From Gaetbulibacter sp. 4G1 (GTDB lineage Bacteria > Bacteroidota > Bacteroidia > Flavobacteriales > Flavobacteriaceae), in contig NZ_MDVN01000022.1 of NCBI RefSeq assembly GCF_002741945.1, positions 744,001 through 808,000 of the forward strand: DNA of 64,000 bases, written 5' to 3'. A program made the translations under genes and the position numbers. Of this stretch, positions 8,798 to 17,633 are shown piece after piece; the stretch's first letter is position 1; each line of letters begins with the position of its first letter. The notes beneath the pieces were generated by a model. That model was not told the origin of the DNA and did not search any database. It was given only the letters and a program-made list of their open reading frames with translations.

Positions 8798-9874
8798 ATG
8801 AGTAAAGATTTGCCACAATCAAACCCGTCTGAAGAAGTCGATTTAGGACAATTATTCAAGCTTATAGGTAATATGTTTGAAAGGTTGTTTAAGTTTATTG
8901 GTAGCATTTTTAACAAGTTGTTTTTAGCATTTGTATGGTGCGTATTTTTCTTAAAGAAACACTTTGTAAAATTTGTTATAGCAGGAGTAGTTGGAATTGC
9001 ATTAGGAATATTGCAAGAAAAATCCGCCAAACCCGTTTACAAATCTTATATTGTTGTAAAACAAAATTACTATACAGGAGAGAGCCTGAATAAGTCTATT
9101 GGATATTACAATACATTAATCAATCAAGGAAATATTGACTTATTAAAAAACATGCTGAACATAAAAGGTTTAGACGCATCATCTATTTTAGGGTTTGAAT
9201 TAGAATCAGCAGTCACTGAAAATGAAAAACTGAAGGCATTTGATTACTATCTTAGTACCTTAGACTCTACTTTGGCGTCTAAAGTAGATTACGAAACCTA
9301 TATTGATAATTCAAAAGATTATAACTTTAAACTTCAAAAAATTGTTATTAAATCCAATAGAAGTGAAAATTATATTAATGTTTTTGAAAAAATTATAGAA
9401 AGCATTAATTCTAATGAATATTTTAAAAGAGAACAAGCTAAAGATTTAAAACAATTAAGAAGCGACTCTATATTTATAGAGAATTCATTAAGGAAATCTG
9501 ATACATTATTAGCGGTTTATAAAGAAGCAATTATAAAATCAGCAGAAAGGAACAATGATTTTCAAGGAAAAATTATGATTGAAGGAAGAGATAATGTTAG
9601 TAGTAGCACAAAAGAGTTTGAATTATATAATAAGACTATAGAATTAAGAGAAAAGTTAGTTAAAATTGGAAGGCAAATTGATGACAATAAGCATATTATT
9701 GAAGTAATGTCTAGTAAGCAAAACATAGGAACTATTGATAATCGGAAGGAATTTTTAGGAAAATTATTAAATATTAAAATTTTGTACGCGCTTTTTTTAG
9801 TGATGTTGACGTTTATATTCTTGTTAGGAATAAGTCTTGTTAAGTTTTTAGAACGTTATAAAGATAAAGTATAG
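8798..9874 (+). CDS. Wzz-like polysaccharide chain-length determinant
   Basis: Inner-membrane protein at the head of the polysaccharide locus. The 358-residue product has a cytoplasmic N-terminus, a hydrophobic segment around 40-70, a long periplasmic region that is mostly helical with heptad character (about 180-300), and a second transmembrane helix near 325-345 followed by a short basic tail. This two-helix topology with a helical periplasmic hairpin is that of Wzz/PCP co-polymerases that set polymer length. No Walker motifs, so no fused tyrosine kinase. The assignment rests on topology and position, not on a conserved motif. Confidence 0.7.
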   Translation: MSKDLPQSNPSEEVDLGQLFKLIGNMFERLFKFIGSIFNKLFLAFVWCVFFLKKHFVKFVIAGVVGIALGILQEKSAKPVYKSYIVVKQNYYTGESLNKSIGYYNTLINQGNIDLLKNMLNIKGLDASSILGFELESAVTENEKLKAFDYYLSTLDSTLASKVDYETYIDNSKDYNFKLQKIVIKSNRSENYINVFEKIIESINSNEYFKREQAKDLKQLRSDSIFIENSLRKSDTLLAVYKEAIIKSAERNNDFQGKIMIEGRDNVSSSTKEFELYNKTIELREKLVKIGRQIDDNKHIIEVMSSKQNIGTIDNRKEFLGKLLNIKILYALFLVMLTFIFLLGISLVKFLERYKDKV

Positions 9875-9989
9875 TTGGAAGATACTATTTTAATAACAGG
9901 TGGCGCAGAGTTTATAGGATCGAATTTCATTCCCTATTATTTAAAATAGCAACCTTAAAATAGTTAATTTAGATAAATTAACCTATGCA
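9875..9989 (+). pseudogene. rfbB: 5' remnant of rmlB (dTDP-glucose 4,6-dehydratase)
   Basis: Starting at TTG 9875, the frame encodes ILITGGAEFIGSNF, the start of an RmlB Rossmann domain; the third glycine of GGxGxxG has become Glu. A stop follows at 9947. One base out of frame the sequence continues with NLKIVNLDKLTYA, the next conserved RmlB stretch. About 40 of some 350 codons remain, carrying a stop, a frameshift and a missense change. The fragment ends at a junction with an rmlA tail at ATGCA (9985-9989). Confidence 0.85.
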
Positions 9990-10155
9990 AGCATCACAAT
10001 TTGTACAAGTTATTGAAGAGCGACAAGGGCAGAAAATAGGATGTATTGAAGAAGTAGCATATAAAATGAGGTATATAAATAAATCTCAACTCAATAAACT
10101 AGCAGAACTTTTGCTTAAAAATGGATACGGAAAATACCTTCAACAATTACTATAA
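9985..10155 (+). pseudogene. rfbA: 3' remnant of rmlA (glucose-1-phosphate thymidylyltransferase)
   Basis: The frame from 9985 to the stop at 10153 encodes the last 56 residues of RmlA: SQFVQVIEERQGQKIGC, then EEVAYKM and the terminal LLKNGYGKYLQ. The catalytic nucleotidyltransferase core (G-rich pyrophosphorylase motif) is absent. The upstream neighbour is the start of rmlB, so a deletion has fused the two. An ATG at the junction could allow translation of the tail, but it would have no active site. Intact rmlC starts three bases later. Confidence 0.85.
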
Positions 10156-10157
10156 TC

Positions 10158-10706
10158 ATGACAGTTGAAGAAACAAATTTAAAAGGGTGCTTTGTAGTTA
10201 CTCCAAAGATTATTAGAGACAAAAGAGGTTACTTTTTTGAAAGCTTTACCAAGGCTCAATTTGAAGCTAAAACAGGAATAATGGCCAATTTTATTCAAGA
10301 TAATCAGTCAAAATCTTCAGCCGGCGTTTTAAGGGGGTTACATTTTCAAACAGAAGAGTTCTCTCAAGCAAAACTCGTTAGAGTTATTAAAGGAAAAGTT
10401 TTAGACGTTTGTGTAGATTTAAGAAAAGAATCGGCGACATTTGGTAAACATTTCTCAATAATTTTAGATAACATTAAACACAAACAACTGTATATTCCTA
10501 AAGGATTTGCTCATGGGTTTTTAGTTTTAGATGACGACACTATTTTTTCTTACAAATGTGATAATTACTACAACAAAACTTCAGAAAAAGGTATTATTTA
10601 TAACGATAAGACACTTAATATAGATTGGGGTTTTCCAAAGGAAAATTTAATACTTTCAGAAAAGGACAAAGTGTTACCAACATTTGAAACCTATTCTAAT
10701 GAATAA
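10158..10706 (+). CDS. rfbC: dTDP-4-dehydrorhamnose 3,5-epimerase
   Basis: Third step of dTDP-L-rhamnose synthesis: double epimerisation of dTDP-4-keto-6-deoxyglucose. The 182-residue product has the normal length. Seen are RDKRGYFFESF near residue 22-32, the RGLHFQ motif with catalytic His62, and YIPKGFAHGFLVL, which belongs to the cupin core. The sequence looks intact despite decay of the two upstream rml genes. It overlaps rmlD by eight bases. The substrate must come from RmlA and RmlB encoded elsewhere, or the enzyme is idle or acts on another keto-sugar. Confidence 0.95.
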   Translation: MTVEETNLKGCFVVTPKIIRDKRGYFFESFTKAQFEAKTGIMANFIQDNQSKSSAGVLRGLHFQTEEFSQAKLVRVIKGKVLDVCVDLRKESATFGKHFSIILDNIKHKQLYIPKGFAHGFLVLDDDTIFSYKCDNYYNKTSEKGIIYNDKTLNIDWGFPKENLILSEKDKVLPTFETYSNE

Positions 10707-11490
10707 AAGAGTTTTAGTAACAGGGGCAAATGGTCAATTAGGAAAAACCATTAATGAGTTGTTTTTTATAAACGAAAGCAATCTTGAATTTACATTTGTT
10801 ACTAAAAAAGAATTAGACATTACTCAAAAGTTAGAACTAAAATTGTTTTTTGAAAATAATGAATTCGATTTTTGCATAAACTGTGCAGCTTACACTAATG
10901 TGGAACAAGCTGAAAAAACACCAAAAGCAGCTTACAAAGTAAACGGAGAAGGTGTAAAGCATTTAGCTCAAGTTTGCAAAGAAACAAATACTATATTAAT
11001 TCATGTTTCAACAGACTATGTTTTTGATGGAGAGAAAATAGAGCCTTATACTATAGAAGATGAACCAAACCCTATTAACGAGTATGGGAAATCAAAACTA
11101 CTAGGTGAGCAATATATTCAAAAAATTTTAGAAAAGTTTTTTATAATTAGAACCTCGTGGTTATATAGTGAAAAATATGGAAATAATTTTTATAGAACCA
11201 TTTTAGAAAAGGCTAAAAAAGAAAAAGAACTTTTTGTAACGGATGAACAAACTGGTTGTCCTACTAATACTGAAAGTTTAGCATGTTTTATAATAAGAAT
11301 TATTTTAAGCAAATCAAAAAACTATGGAATAAAACATTTTTGTGATGAAAAAATAATGACTTGGTATGGTTTTGCAGAACAGATATTAAATGAACATTTA
11401 TATAAAGATATAAAAATTGTTAAGGCAAAGAATTATCGTACTTTTGCACTTAGACCTAAGTATAGTATTCTAACAAATTTACCCAAATGA
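10699..11490 (+). CDS. rfbD: dTDP-4-dehydrorhamnose reductase
   Basis: Final step of dTDP-L-rhamnose synthesis, NAD(P)H-dependent. The 263 residues are slightly short for RmlD. The SDR features are present: nucleotide loop GANGQLG (8-14), AAYTNVEQAE, STDYVFDG and the YGKSKLLGE catalytic Tyr-x3-Lys. A TTG at 10684 would extend it by five residues, but ATG 10699 overlaps the rmlC stop as ATGAATAA and gives the family-typical N-terminus. It ends in an ATGA overlap with wecB. Confidence 0.94.
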   Translation: MNKRVLVTGANGQLGKTINELFFINESNLEFTFVTKKELDITQKLELKLFFENNEFDFCINCAAYTNVEQAEKTPKAAYKVNGEGVKHLAQVCKETNTILIHVSTDYVFDGEKIEPYTIEDEPNPINEYGKSKLLGEQYIQKILEKFFIIRTSWLYSEKYGNNFYRTILEKAKKEKELFVTDEQTGCPTNTESLACFIIRIILSKSKNYGIKHFCDEKIMTWYGFAEQILNEHLYKDIKIVKAKNYRTFALRPKYSILTNLPK

Positions 11491-12614
11491 AAAAAAAAAA
11501 TTTAATTGTTTTTGGAACAAGACCTGAAGCTATTAAAATGGCTCCATTAGTGAAGGAGTTTTTAAAGCGTCAAGATAAATTTCAAACAAAGGTATGCATA
11601 ACAGCGCAGCATAGAGAAATGTTAGATCAGGTCTTGGATTTTTTTGAGATTATACCAGATTTTGATTTGGATTTAATGAAACCTAATCAAGACTTATATG
11701 GACTTACAGCCGACATTATTACTAATTTAAAACCCATCTTAGAAGATTTTAAACCAGATTACGTTTATGTACATGGAGATACGACTACAACTATGGCAGC
11801 GAGTATTGCCGCGTTTTATTCGGGAGCAAAAGTGTGCCACATTGAAGCAGGATTAAGAACTTTCAATAAACGTTCCCCTTTTCCAGAAGAAGTAAACAGA
11901 AGTGTCACTGGAAGTATTTCAGATTTTCATTTTTCACCAACACAAACTTCTAAGGAAAATTTGATTAATGAAAATGTAAAAGAAGTTAATATTTTAATAA
12001 CTGGAAATACAGTAATTGATGCTTTGCAATTCAGTACGGAAAAAGTCAATCAAATACAGTTTGAAGATAAAGAAATAGAAATCTTAAAAACAATTATTGA
12101 TACTTCCAAAAAAGTAATTTTAGTAACAGGTCACAGAAGAGAGAATCATGGACAAGGCTTTGTTGATATATGTAAAGCTCTAAAAGCGATAGCTCTCCAG
12201 CATAAAGAAGTTCAAATAGTATATCCGGTGCATCTAAACCCAAATGTTCAAAAACCAGTTTATGAGTTACTTGAAGGAATTGAGAATATTAATTTAATTG
12301 CCCCATTATCTTATCCATCGTTTGTATGGTTAATGGAGAAGTCTTATTTAATAATCACAGATAGTGGAGGCGTACAAGAAGAAGCTCCAAGTTTAGGAAA
12401 GCCTGTATTAGTTATGAGAAATACAACCGAAAGACCAGAAGCAGTTGAGGCGGGCACTGTATTATTAGTCGGTACAGATAAGGATAGAATCGTTAATGAA
12501 GCTAATAGGTTAATTAAAAACAAAGAGAGTTATAGAGCTATGAGTCATTTACATAATCCCTATGGAGATGGGAAGGCTTGTGAGCGTATTGTTAATTTTA
12601 TAAAAGAAAAATAG
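11487..12614 (+). CDS. wecB: UDP-N-acetylglucosamine 2-epimerase (non-hydrolysing)
   Basis: Converts UDP-GlcNAc to UDP-ManNAc in the cytoplasm. The 375-residue product has the usual length. The GT-B-like fold motifs are clear: GTRPEAIKMAPL at residues 8-19, HIEAGLRTFNKRSPFPEE, GHRRENHG, and the UDP-binding DSGGVQEEAPSLGKP with NTTERPEAVEAGT. Linked by ATGA overlap to rmlD and followed after 12 bases by the dehydrogenase WecC, so together they make UDP-ManNAcA, a common acidic sugar of surface polymers. Confidence 0.96.
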   Translation: MKKKNLIVFGTRPEAIKMAPLVKEFLKRQDKFQTKVCITAQHREMLDQVLDFFEIIPDFDLDLMKPNQDLYGLTADIITNLKPILEDFKPDYVYVHGDTTTTMAASIAAFYSGAKVCHIEAGLRTFNKRSPFPEEVNRSVTGSISDFHFSPTQTSKENLINENVKEVNILITGNTVIDALQFSTEKVNQIQFEDKEIEILKTIIDTSKKVILVTGHRRENHGQGFVDICKALKAIALQHKEVQIVYPVHLNPNVQKPVYELLEGIENINLIAPLSYPSFVWLMEKSYLIITDSGGVQEEAPSLGKPVLVMRNTTERPEAVEAGTVLLVGTDKDRIVNEANRLIKNKESYRAMSHLHNPYGDGKACERIVNFIKEK

Positions 12615-12626
12615 TTAAGTTTAGGA

Positions 12627-13844
12627 ATGAAGAATTATCAACCAGAAGTTGTTATGATTGGTTTAGGGTATATTGGACTACCCACAGCTGCCTTAATCGC
12701 ACAAAATAGCATACATGTGCACGGAGTGGATATTAACCCAAGTGTGGTTGATACTATTAATAAAGGGGAAACCCATATAGTTGAACCAGAATTGGATACA
12801 GCAGTGTCAAAAGCGGTAAAAGACGGTTATTTAAAAGCCGACATAACACCTGTTGAGGCCAACACTTATCTTGTTGTTGTTCCTACACCTTTTAAGGCTA
12901 AGAATGAGCCAGACATCTCATTTGTTGAGTCAGCGACTAGAACGATTCTTCCTTTATTGAAATCTGAAGATTTATATATTATTGAATCTACTTCACCAGT
13001 TGGGACAACAGAAAAGATGATGAATTTAATATATACTGAAAGGCCTGAGTTAAAAGGAAGACTAAATATAGCTTATTGCCCTGAGCGTGTATTACCAGGG
13101 AATGTCATGCACGAATTAGTAAATAACGATCGTGTTATTGGTGGTGTAGATAGTAAATCCACAGAAAAAGCCGTAGATTTTTATAAGCAATTTATTAAGG
13201 GAGCATTGCATAAAACCAATGCTCGTACAGCAGAGATGTGCAAGTTGGTTGAAAATTCATCGAGAGATGTGCAAATTGCTTTTGCAAACGAGTTGTCTCT
13301 AATTTGTGATAAGGCCGATATAAATGTTTGGGAATTAATTGAATTGGCTAACAAGCACCCTAGAGTAAATATTTTACAGCCCGGTTGTGGAGTAGGCGGA
13401 CATTGCATCGCTGTGGATCCTTATTTTATAGTGGCAGAGTACCCTATGGAATCTAAAATTATAGGTAAAGCTCGTGAAATAAACAATTATAAATCATTTT
13501 GGTGTGCGGAAAAGGTACAAACTGCCAAGTTAGAGTTTCAATTAAAACATGGCAGGAAGCCTAGCATAGCAATCATGGGGTTGGCATTCAAGCCAGATAT
13601 TGATGATTTAAGAGAGTCGCCAGCAAAATATATTGCACAAAAAGTACTGCAAAACGCTAATAATGAAGAATACTTTATTGTTGAACCGAATATTGAAACC
13701 CATAAAGTGTTTAAATTGACTAATTATAAAGAAGCTACTGAGAAAGCAGATATCATTGTATTTTTAGTTGCACATAAGGAGTTTAAAGATTTAGGGCTTC
13801 CAAAAAATAAAAAAATATTAGATTTTTGCGGTGTGTCAAAATAA
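12627..13844 (+). CDS. wecC: UDP-N-acetyl-D-mannosamine dehydrogenase
   Basis: Four-electron NAD-dependent oxidation of UDP-ManNAc to UDP-ManNAcA. Of 405 residues, the N-terminal Rossmann domain starts at IGLGYIGLPTA (about 11-21), the middle domain carries CPERVLPG, and the catalytic Cys260 lies in GGHCIAVDPYF. The C-terminal UDP-binding domain has GLAFKPDIDDLRESPA. The WecC branch is favoured over UDP-glucose dehydrogenase because of its pairing with wecB; a separate UDP-glucose dehydrogenase is encoded at 28906. Confidence 0.93.
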   Translation: MKNYQPEVVMIGLGYIGLPTAALIAQNSIHVHGVDINPSVVDTINKGETHIVEPELDTAVSKAVKDGYLKADITPVEANTYLVVVPTPFKAKNEPDISFVESATRTILPLLKSEDLYIIESTSPVGTTEKMMNLIYTERPELKGRLNIAYCPERVLPGNVMHELVNNDRVIGGVDSKSTEKAVDFYKQFIKGALHKTNARTAEMCKLVENSSRDVQIAFANELSLICDKADINVWELIELANKHPRVNILQPGCGVGGHCIAVDPYFIVAEYPMESKIIGKAREINNYKSFWCAEKVQTAKLEFQLKHGRKPSIAIMGLAFKPDIDDLRESPAKYIAQKVLQNANNEEYFIVEPNIETHKVFKLTNYKEATEKADIIVFLVAHKEFKDLGLPKNKKILDFCGVSK

Positions 13845-13862
13845 AATAATACTCGAATTAAT

Positions 13863-15314
13863 TTGAAACTATCTAAGGAAGCCTTGTCGCTGCTAAGTAA
13901 TTCTGCATGGTCTTTATTTGGCACTTTTATATCAAAAGGACTGATGTTCTTTGCGTGGGTTATTGTTGCTAACATTTTAGGAAAAACAATAAATGGTGAA
14001 ATTGGAGTATTGCGATCGACCATTAATCTTTTTATTGCATTTGTGGGTACTGGATTTGGTATAACATTAACCAAGTATTTATCTAAATATAAAGACGAAG
14101 AGACAGAAAGAACAAGCAAGATTTTAAGCTTAACACTTACAGCTTCATTTTTTTTTGGTATAATTATTAGTCTAACTTATTATATACTCTCACCATGGAT
14201 AGCTAACAAAGTGTTAGCTGCACCACACTTATTATATGTTATAAGAATAAATACTTTTTTGTTATTCTTTAGCATAATGAATGGAGTTTTTTTAGGATGT
14301 TTGCAGGGGTTTGAAAAATTTAAAACCACTACTTGGATCAATTCTGTCTTTGGAGTATGTTTATTTATATTTCTTTTTTTTGGCGCTTCAAACAACCAAA
14401 TAACGGGAGTGTTTTGGGGATTTATCTTTGCTACAATCATCTCTCTTGTATTGTCTATTTATTACACTAGTAAAACAATAGTAGAATATAAAATAAAACT
14501 TACTACAGACTTTTTGAGTGAAATACGAATTCTAAAGCATTTTACTGTTCCAGCTATTTTAAGTGGTTTAATGGTGGTGCCTTTTAAATGGATATTAGAA
14601 ACTTTGTTGGTTAGGCAAGAGAATGGTTATAGTGAAATGGGGTTGTTTTCTGCATTATTTTTATTTCATACGTTATTGTTAATGATTGTTAATACAGTTA
14701 ATGCTCCTATGATTATAACAATGTCTAATTCAAAAAAAAACATAAAGCTTGAAAAATTAAACATCCTGCTTCCATGGGCATTTGGTGTTTTAGTAGCTTT
14801 ACCTGTTTTGTTTTTCCCAGAAATTTTAGGCATTTTTTTTGGAAGCGATTACTTGAAAGATGAAAACTACAGAACAACCGTCATATTTATTATACTAATT
14901 ACAGTTTTGGTTTTGTTTAAAAATGGAATGGCAAGAATCATGATTGTAAATAATTTAATGTGGTTTAGCTTTGTAAGTAATTTAGTTTGGGGAATCGTAT
15001 TAGTTAGTGCGTTTTATTTTAACCCGGTTAAGGACTCAGTTACCTTAGCCTTGTCATACGCAATTGCCTATGTTATAAACATTTTGATTTCTGTTCCTTT
15101 TTATGTTTATAAGAAAATCATTCCAATGTCAATAATATATTCAAAATTGTCGATTTTTGTTTGGTTTTTTTTTTTATTTCTAGTATATGTAATATTTAAT
15201 GGCTTAGATTTAGACAACCTAAGCAAAGTGATTTTGTTGACATTATTTTTTATTATTTTTTGCTTATGTTTTTATAAAATGTTTTTAAATGAAGAAAAAA
15301 ACTTTAGGGATTAG
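13863..15314 (+). CDS. Wzx-type polysaccharide flippase
   Basis: Inner-membrane MATE/MOP-family transporter expected to flip the undecaprenyl-linked repeat unit. The 483 residues carry about twelve to fourteen hydrophobic segments and the family-typical start NSAWSLFGTFISKGLMF. The start is TTG at 13863; the next in-frame ATG would remove the first membrane helix. Its 3' end overlaps the pyruvyltransferase by 26 bases. A second, distinct flippase is encoded at 52794 outside the locus. Confidence 0.88.
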   Translation: MKLSKEALSLLSNSAWSLFGTFISKGLMFFAWVIVANILGKTINGEIGVLRSTINLFIAFVGTGFGITLTKYLSKYKDEETERTSKILSLTLTASFFFGIIISLTYYILSPWIANKVLAAPHLLYVIRINTFLLFFSIMNGVFLGCLQGFEKFKTTTWINSVFGVCLFIFLFFGASNNQITGVFWGFIFATIISLVLSIYYTSKTIVEYKIKLTTDFLSEIRILKHFTVPAILSGLMVVPFKWILETLLVRQENGYSEMGLFSALFLFHTLLLMIVNTVNAPMIITMSNSKKNIKLEKLNILLPWAFGVLVALPVLFFPEILGIFFGSDYLKDENYRTTVIFIILITVLVLFKNGMARIMIVNNLMWFSFVSNLVWGIVLVSAFYFNPVKDSVTLALSYAIAYVINILISVPFYVYKKIIPMSIIYSKLSIFVWFFFLFLVYVIFNGLDLDNLSKVILLTLFFIIFCLCFYKMFLNEEKNFRD

Positions 15315-16404
15315 AGGCGCTTACGGAGAAAGTAATTTTGGAGACGACGCATTGATGTTTTTTCTTTATAAGTGGGCTGAAGAAAACCAATTAGAAGCCT
15401 TTTTTATAGGAAAAGAAAACAACTATATCAAATATTACATTCCCAATGATTATTATATTTCAAAAGAAAAATCATATAGATATTTTTTTAATGTATTAAT
15501 TTTTGGCGGTGGAACTCAATTTTTTTCTTTTGAAAAAAAAATAGAAGCAAACAGTAAGCTTAAGATTTTATTTAAAGACCCTATTTACTTTTTTAAAAAG
15601 GTATTAATGACTTTAGAGAAGAGGTTTTTAACTAAAGAAAAAAACTATAATTTTCTGTTTTCTATTGGAATAGGGTTAGGTCCCTTTGTGTCTAATTCTA
15701 AAATTGAAAACACAGCAAAACTTAAAATAAAATCAATGCATGGGCTTTTTGTTCGTGATGATTTCAGTTTTAATTTTGCTAAAAAACAGAACAAAGAAAC
15801 CTTTATGGCAACCGATATTTGTTTTTTGCCAGAAATAATTGATTTTAAACCGTATAAAAAAACAACCAATAAGATAAAGAAAATTGGGGTTATTTTAAGA
15901 GATTGGAAATATTCCAATGAAGGACAGAAATATCTTAATAGAATAATTGAGGAGGCTAAACACTTAACAGATAACAATTATAAACTAGATTTTATTTTAT
16001 TTAAAGAAGAGGTAGATTGCGAGAGTAAATTAACTAATTTAAATTACAACGTAATTAAATGGAACCCAAATAATCAAACATTAGAAGGTTTTATAAAAAT
16101 ACTATCAGGATATGATTTATTTATATCAGCGAGATTTCATGGGGTTATATTCGGAGCATTATTAAATATTCCAAGTATTGCTATAGAAATTGAGCCAAAG
16201 TTAAAAATAACGAAGGAGCTTTTAGGGAGAGGTGTTAGGGTTTGGGAGCAACCTTTTAATAAAAACTTACTTGAAATTATTGAAGGTTTTGACTACAAAC
16301 AAGCAAAGCAAACTCTTAATAGTGCTGTAAAAAAACATAATTTTTTGGCCCAAAACATGTTTGATGAATTATTAAAAATGATAGAAAACAAGAAGGCAGG
16401 TTAA
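15289..16404 (+). CDS. polysaccharide pyruvyl transferase family protein
   Basis: Likely adds a ketal-linked pyruvate from phosphoenolpyruvate to a sugar of the repeat unit, giving it negative charge. The 371-residue product shows the family landmarks: GESNFGDDALMFFL near the N-terminus, FGGGTQFF, and ISARFHGVIFGALLNIPSIA near residue 280-300 (the RxH motif). Soluble, no signal peptide. It overlaps wzx by 26 bases and ends two bases before the next gene. Codon choice is strongly A/T biased compared with wecBC. Confidence 0.85.
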   Translation: MKKKTLGIRGAYGESNFGDDALMFFLYKWAEENQLEAFFIGKENNYIKYYIPNDYYISKEKSYRYFFNVLIFGGGTQFFSFEKKIEANSKLKILFKDPIYFFKKVLMTLEKRFLTKEKNYNFLFSIGIGLGPFVSNSKIENTAKLKIKSMHGLFVRDDFSFNFAKKQNKETFMATDICFLPEIIDFKPYKKTTNKIKKIGVILRDWKYSNEGQKYLNRIIEEAKHLTDNNYKLDFILFKEEVDCESKLTNLNYNVIKWNPNNQTLEGFIKILSGYDLFISARFHGVIFGALLNIPSIAIEIEPKLKITKELLGRGVRVWEQPFNKNLLEIIEGFDYKQAKQTLNSAVKKHNFLAQNMFDELLKMIENKKAG

Positions 16405-16406
16405 TA

Positions 16407-17633
16407 ATGAAGATAAATATAGGATACTTAATACTTTTAATTCAGTTAGCTATAGTTTTTTTATCTGAATTTATTACTAGGTATTTATTTTTTTTTGGTA
16501 AATCTACGCAGTTAATTTTTAGCGTATTATTTCTTTCTTTATTACTTTATTTTTACAAGAATAAAGCAAACCCTAGTTTAATTAAGTTTGTTTTTTTAGC
16601 TTTAACTATTTTGTTTCTAGGTGTTTTAAGAAACCAATTTTTTTTAAATCTCGTACAGTTAATTCTTGTTTGTTCAAATTTTGTTTTTGTTTTCTACGCT
16701 GATAAACTTGACAGATCATTTATTAAAAAGCTTCTTAAGCTTATTGTTTTTTTTTGTATAGCCCAACTGTTTTTTGACGTATTATTCCCTAAAGATGTTA
16801 TAGACATAAATGACCAACATTCAGGAACTTTTATAATGTCCAATAATAAAAGCAGGTTTTTATTTTTTATGTTACCACTCTTGTTTTTTTTAAAAAAAGA
16901 ATGGTTTTTATACAGCTTATTAGGAAAAACATTTACTATACTTGCTATTTCTTATAGTGCATATCTTGGACATTCTAACTTAGGAATAGCATTACTTTTA
17001 TTAAGTTTATTTTTAGCTTTTTTCTTTAAAAATATTTATATAGTAATTCTGCTTATGGTTTTAAGCATAAATGTACTTTACAAGATATCTTATGATTCTT
17101 ACACAAGCAGAAAGCGAGGTCAAGATTACACATCAACTCACATAAATTACGAAAGATTTTTTGACCCTAAAATAGGAGTAGCAGCTATATATAACTACGG
17201 TATAGAGAAACTTAACGAAAGCTATTTTATTGGAGTTGGATATGGGAATTTTTCCAGTAGATCAGGTCAGTTATTTGAATCTGAAATAACAGAAAATATT
17301 CCAAAGCAGATGATAAAAAAATGGCAGCCTCTATTTGATACCAAGGCGCCATATGGCCTGTCTAGTCTTTTTGTTTTGATTGTTGAATTAGGTGTATTTG
17401 CTCTAATTCCAATTTTTTTCTTATTAAAATGGTTAAATAACTTTATCAGAAAAGGACCATTTTATTTAAGGGCAATGACAATTTACCTTTTTGTTATTAT
17501 GAATTACAATCCAACTTTTTTTGAATATAATGAATCGATTCTTTATTTTCTCACATTAATTATTGCTTATAAGTTATCTAATTTAAATGAAAGAAACACT
17601 ATATATAACATTACCAAAAAATATAAACTTTAG
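16407..17633 (+). CDS. Wzy-like O-antigen polymerase membrane protein
   Basis: Polytopic inner-membrane protein, 408 residues, with around ten hydrophobic segments and one larger hydrophilic loop at about 225-310. The loop includes RKRGQDYTSTHINYERFFDP and GVGYGNFSSRSG, similar in layout to the periplasmic loop of Wzy/WaaL proteins. Sequence conservation in this group is poor, so the call rests on topology and locus. It overlaps the next glycosyltransferase by 47 bases. It is the first of three such proteins in the locus. Confidence 0.65.
   Translation: MKINIGYLILLIQLAIVFLSEFITRYLFFFGKSTQLIFSVLFLSLLLYFYKNKANPSLIKFVFLALTILFLGVLRNQFFLNLVQLILVCSNFVFVFYADKLDRSFIKKLLKLIVFFCIAQLFFDVLFPKDVIDINDQHSGTFIMSNNKSRFLFFMLPLLFFLKKEWFLYSLLGKTFTILAISYSAYLGHSNLGIALLLLSLFLAFFFKNIYIVILLMVLSINVLYKISYDSYTSRKRGQDYTSTHINYERFFDPKIGVAAIYNYGIEKLNESYFIGVGYGNFSSRSGQLFESEITENIPKQMIKKWQPLFDTKAPYGLSSLFVLIVELGVFALIPIFFLLKWLNNFIRKGPFYLRAMTIYLFVIMNYNPTFFEYNESILYFLTLIIAYKLSNLNERNTIYNITKKYKL

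Noticed and set aside
9985-10155. A new small gene starting at the junction ATG
   Set aside because: Its whole sequence is the conserved tail of RmlA without the active site; better explained as a pseudogene fragment.
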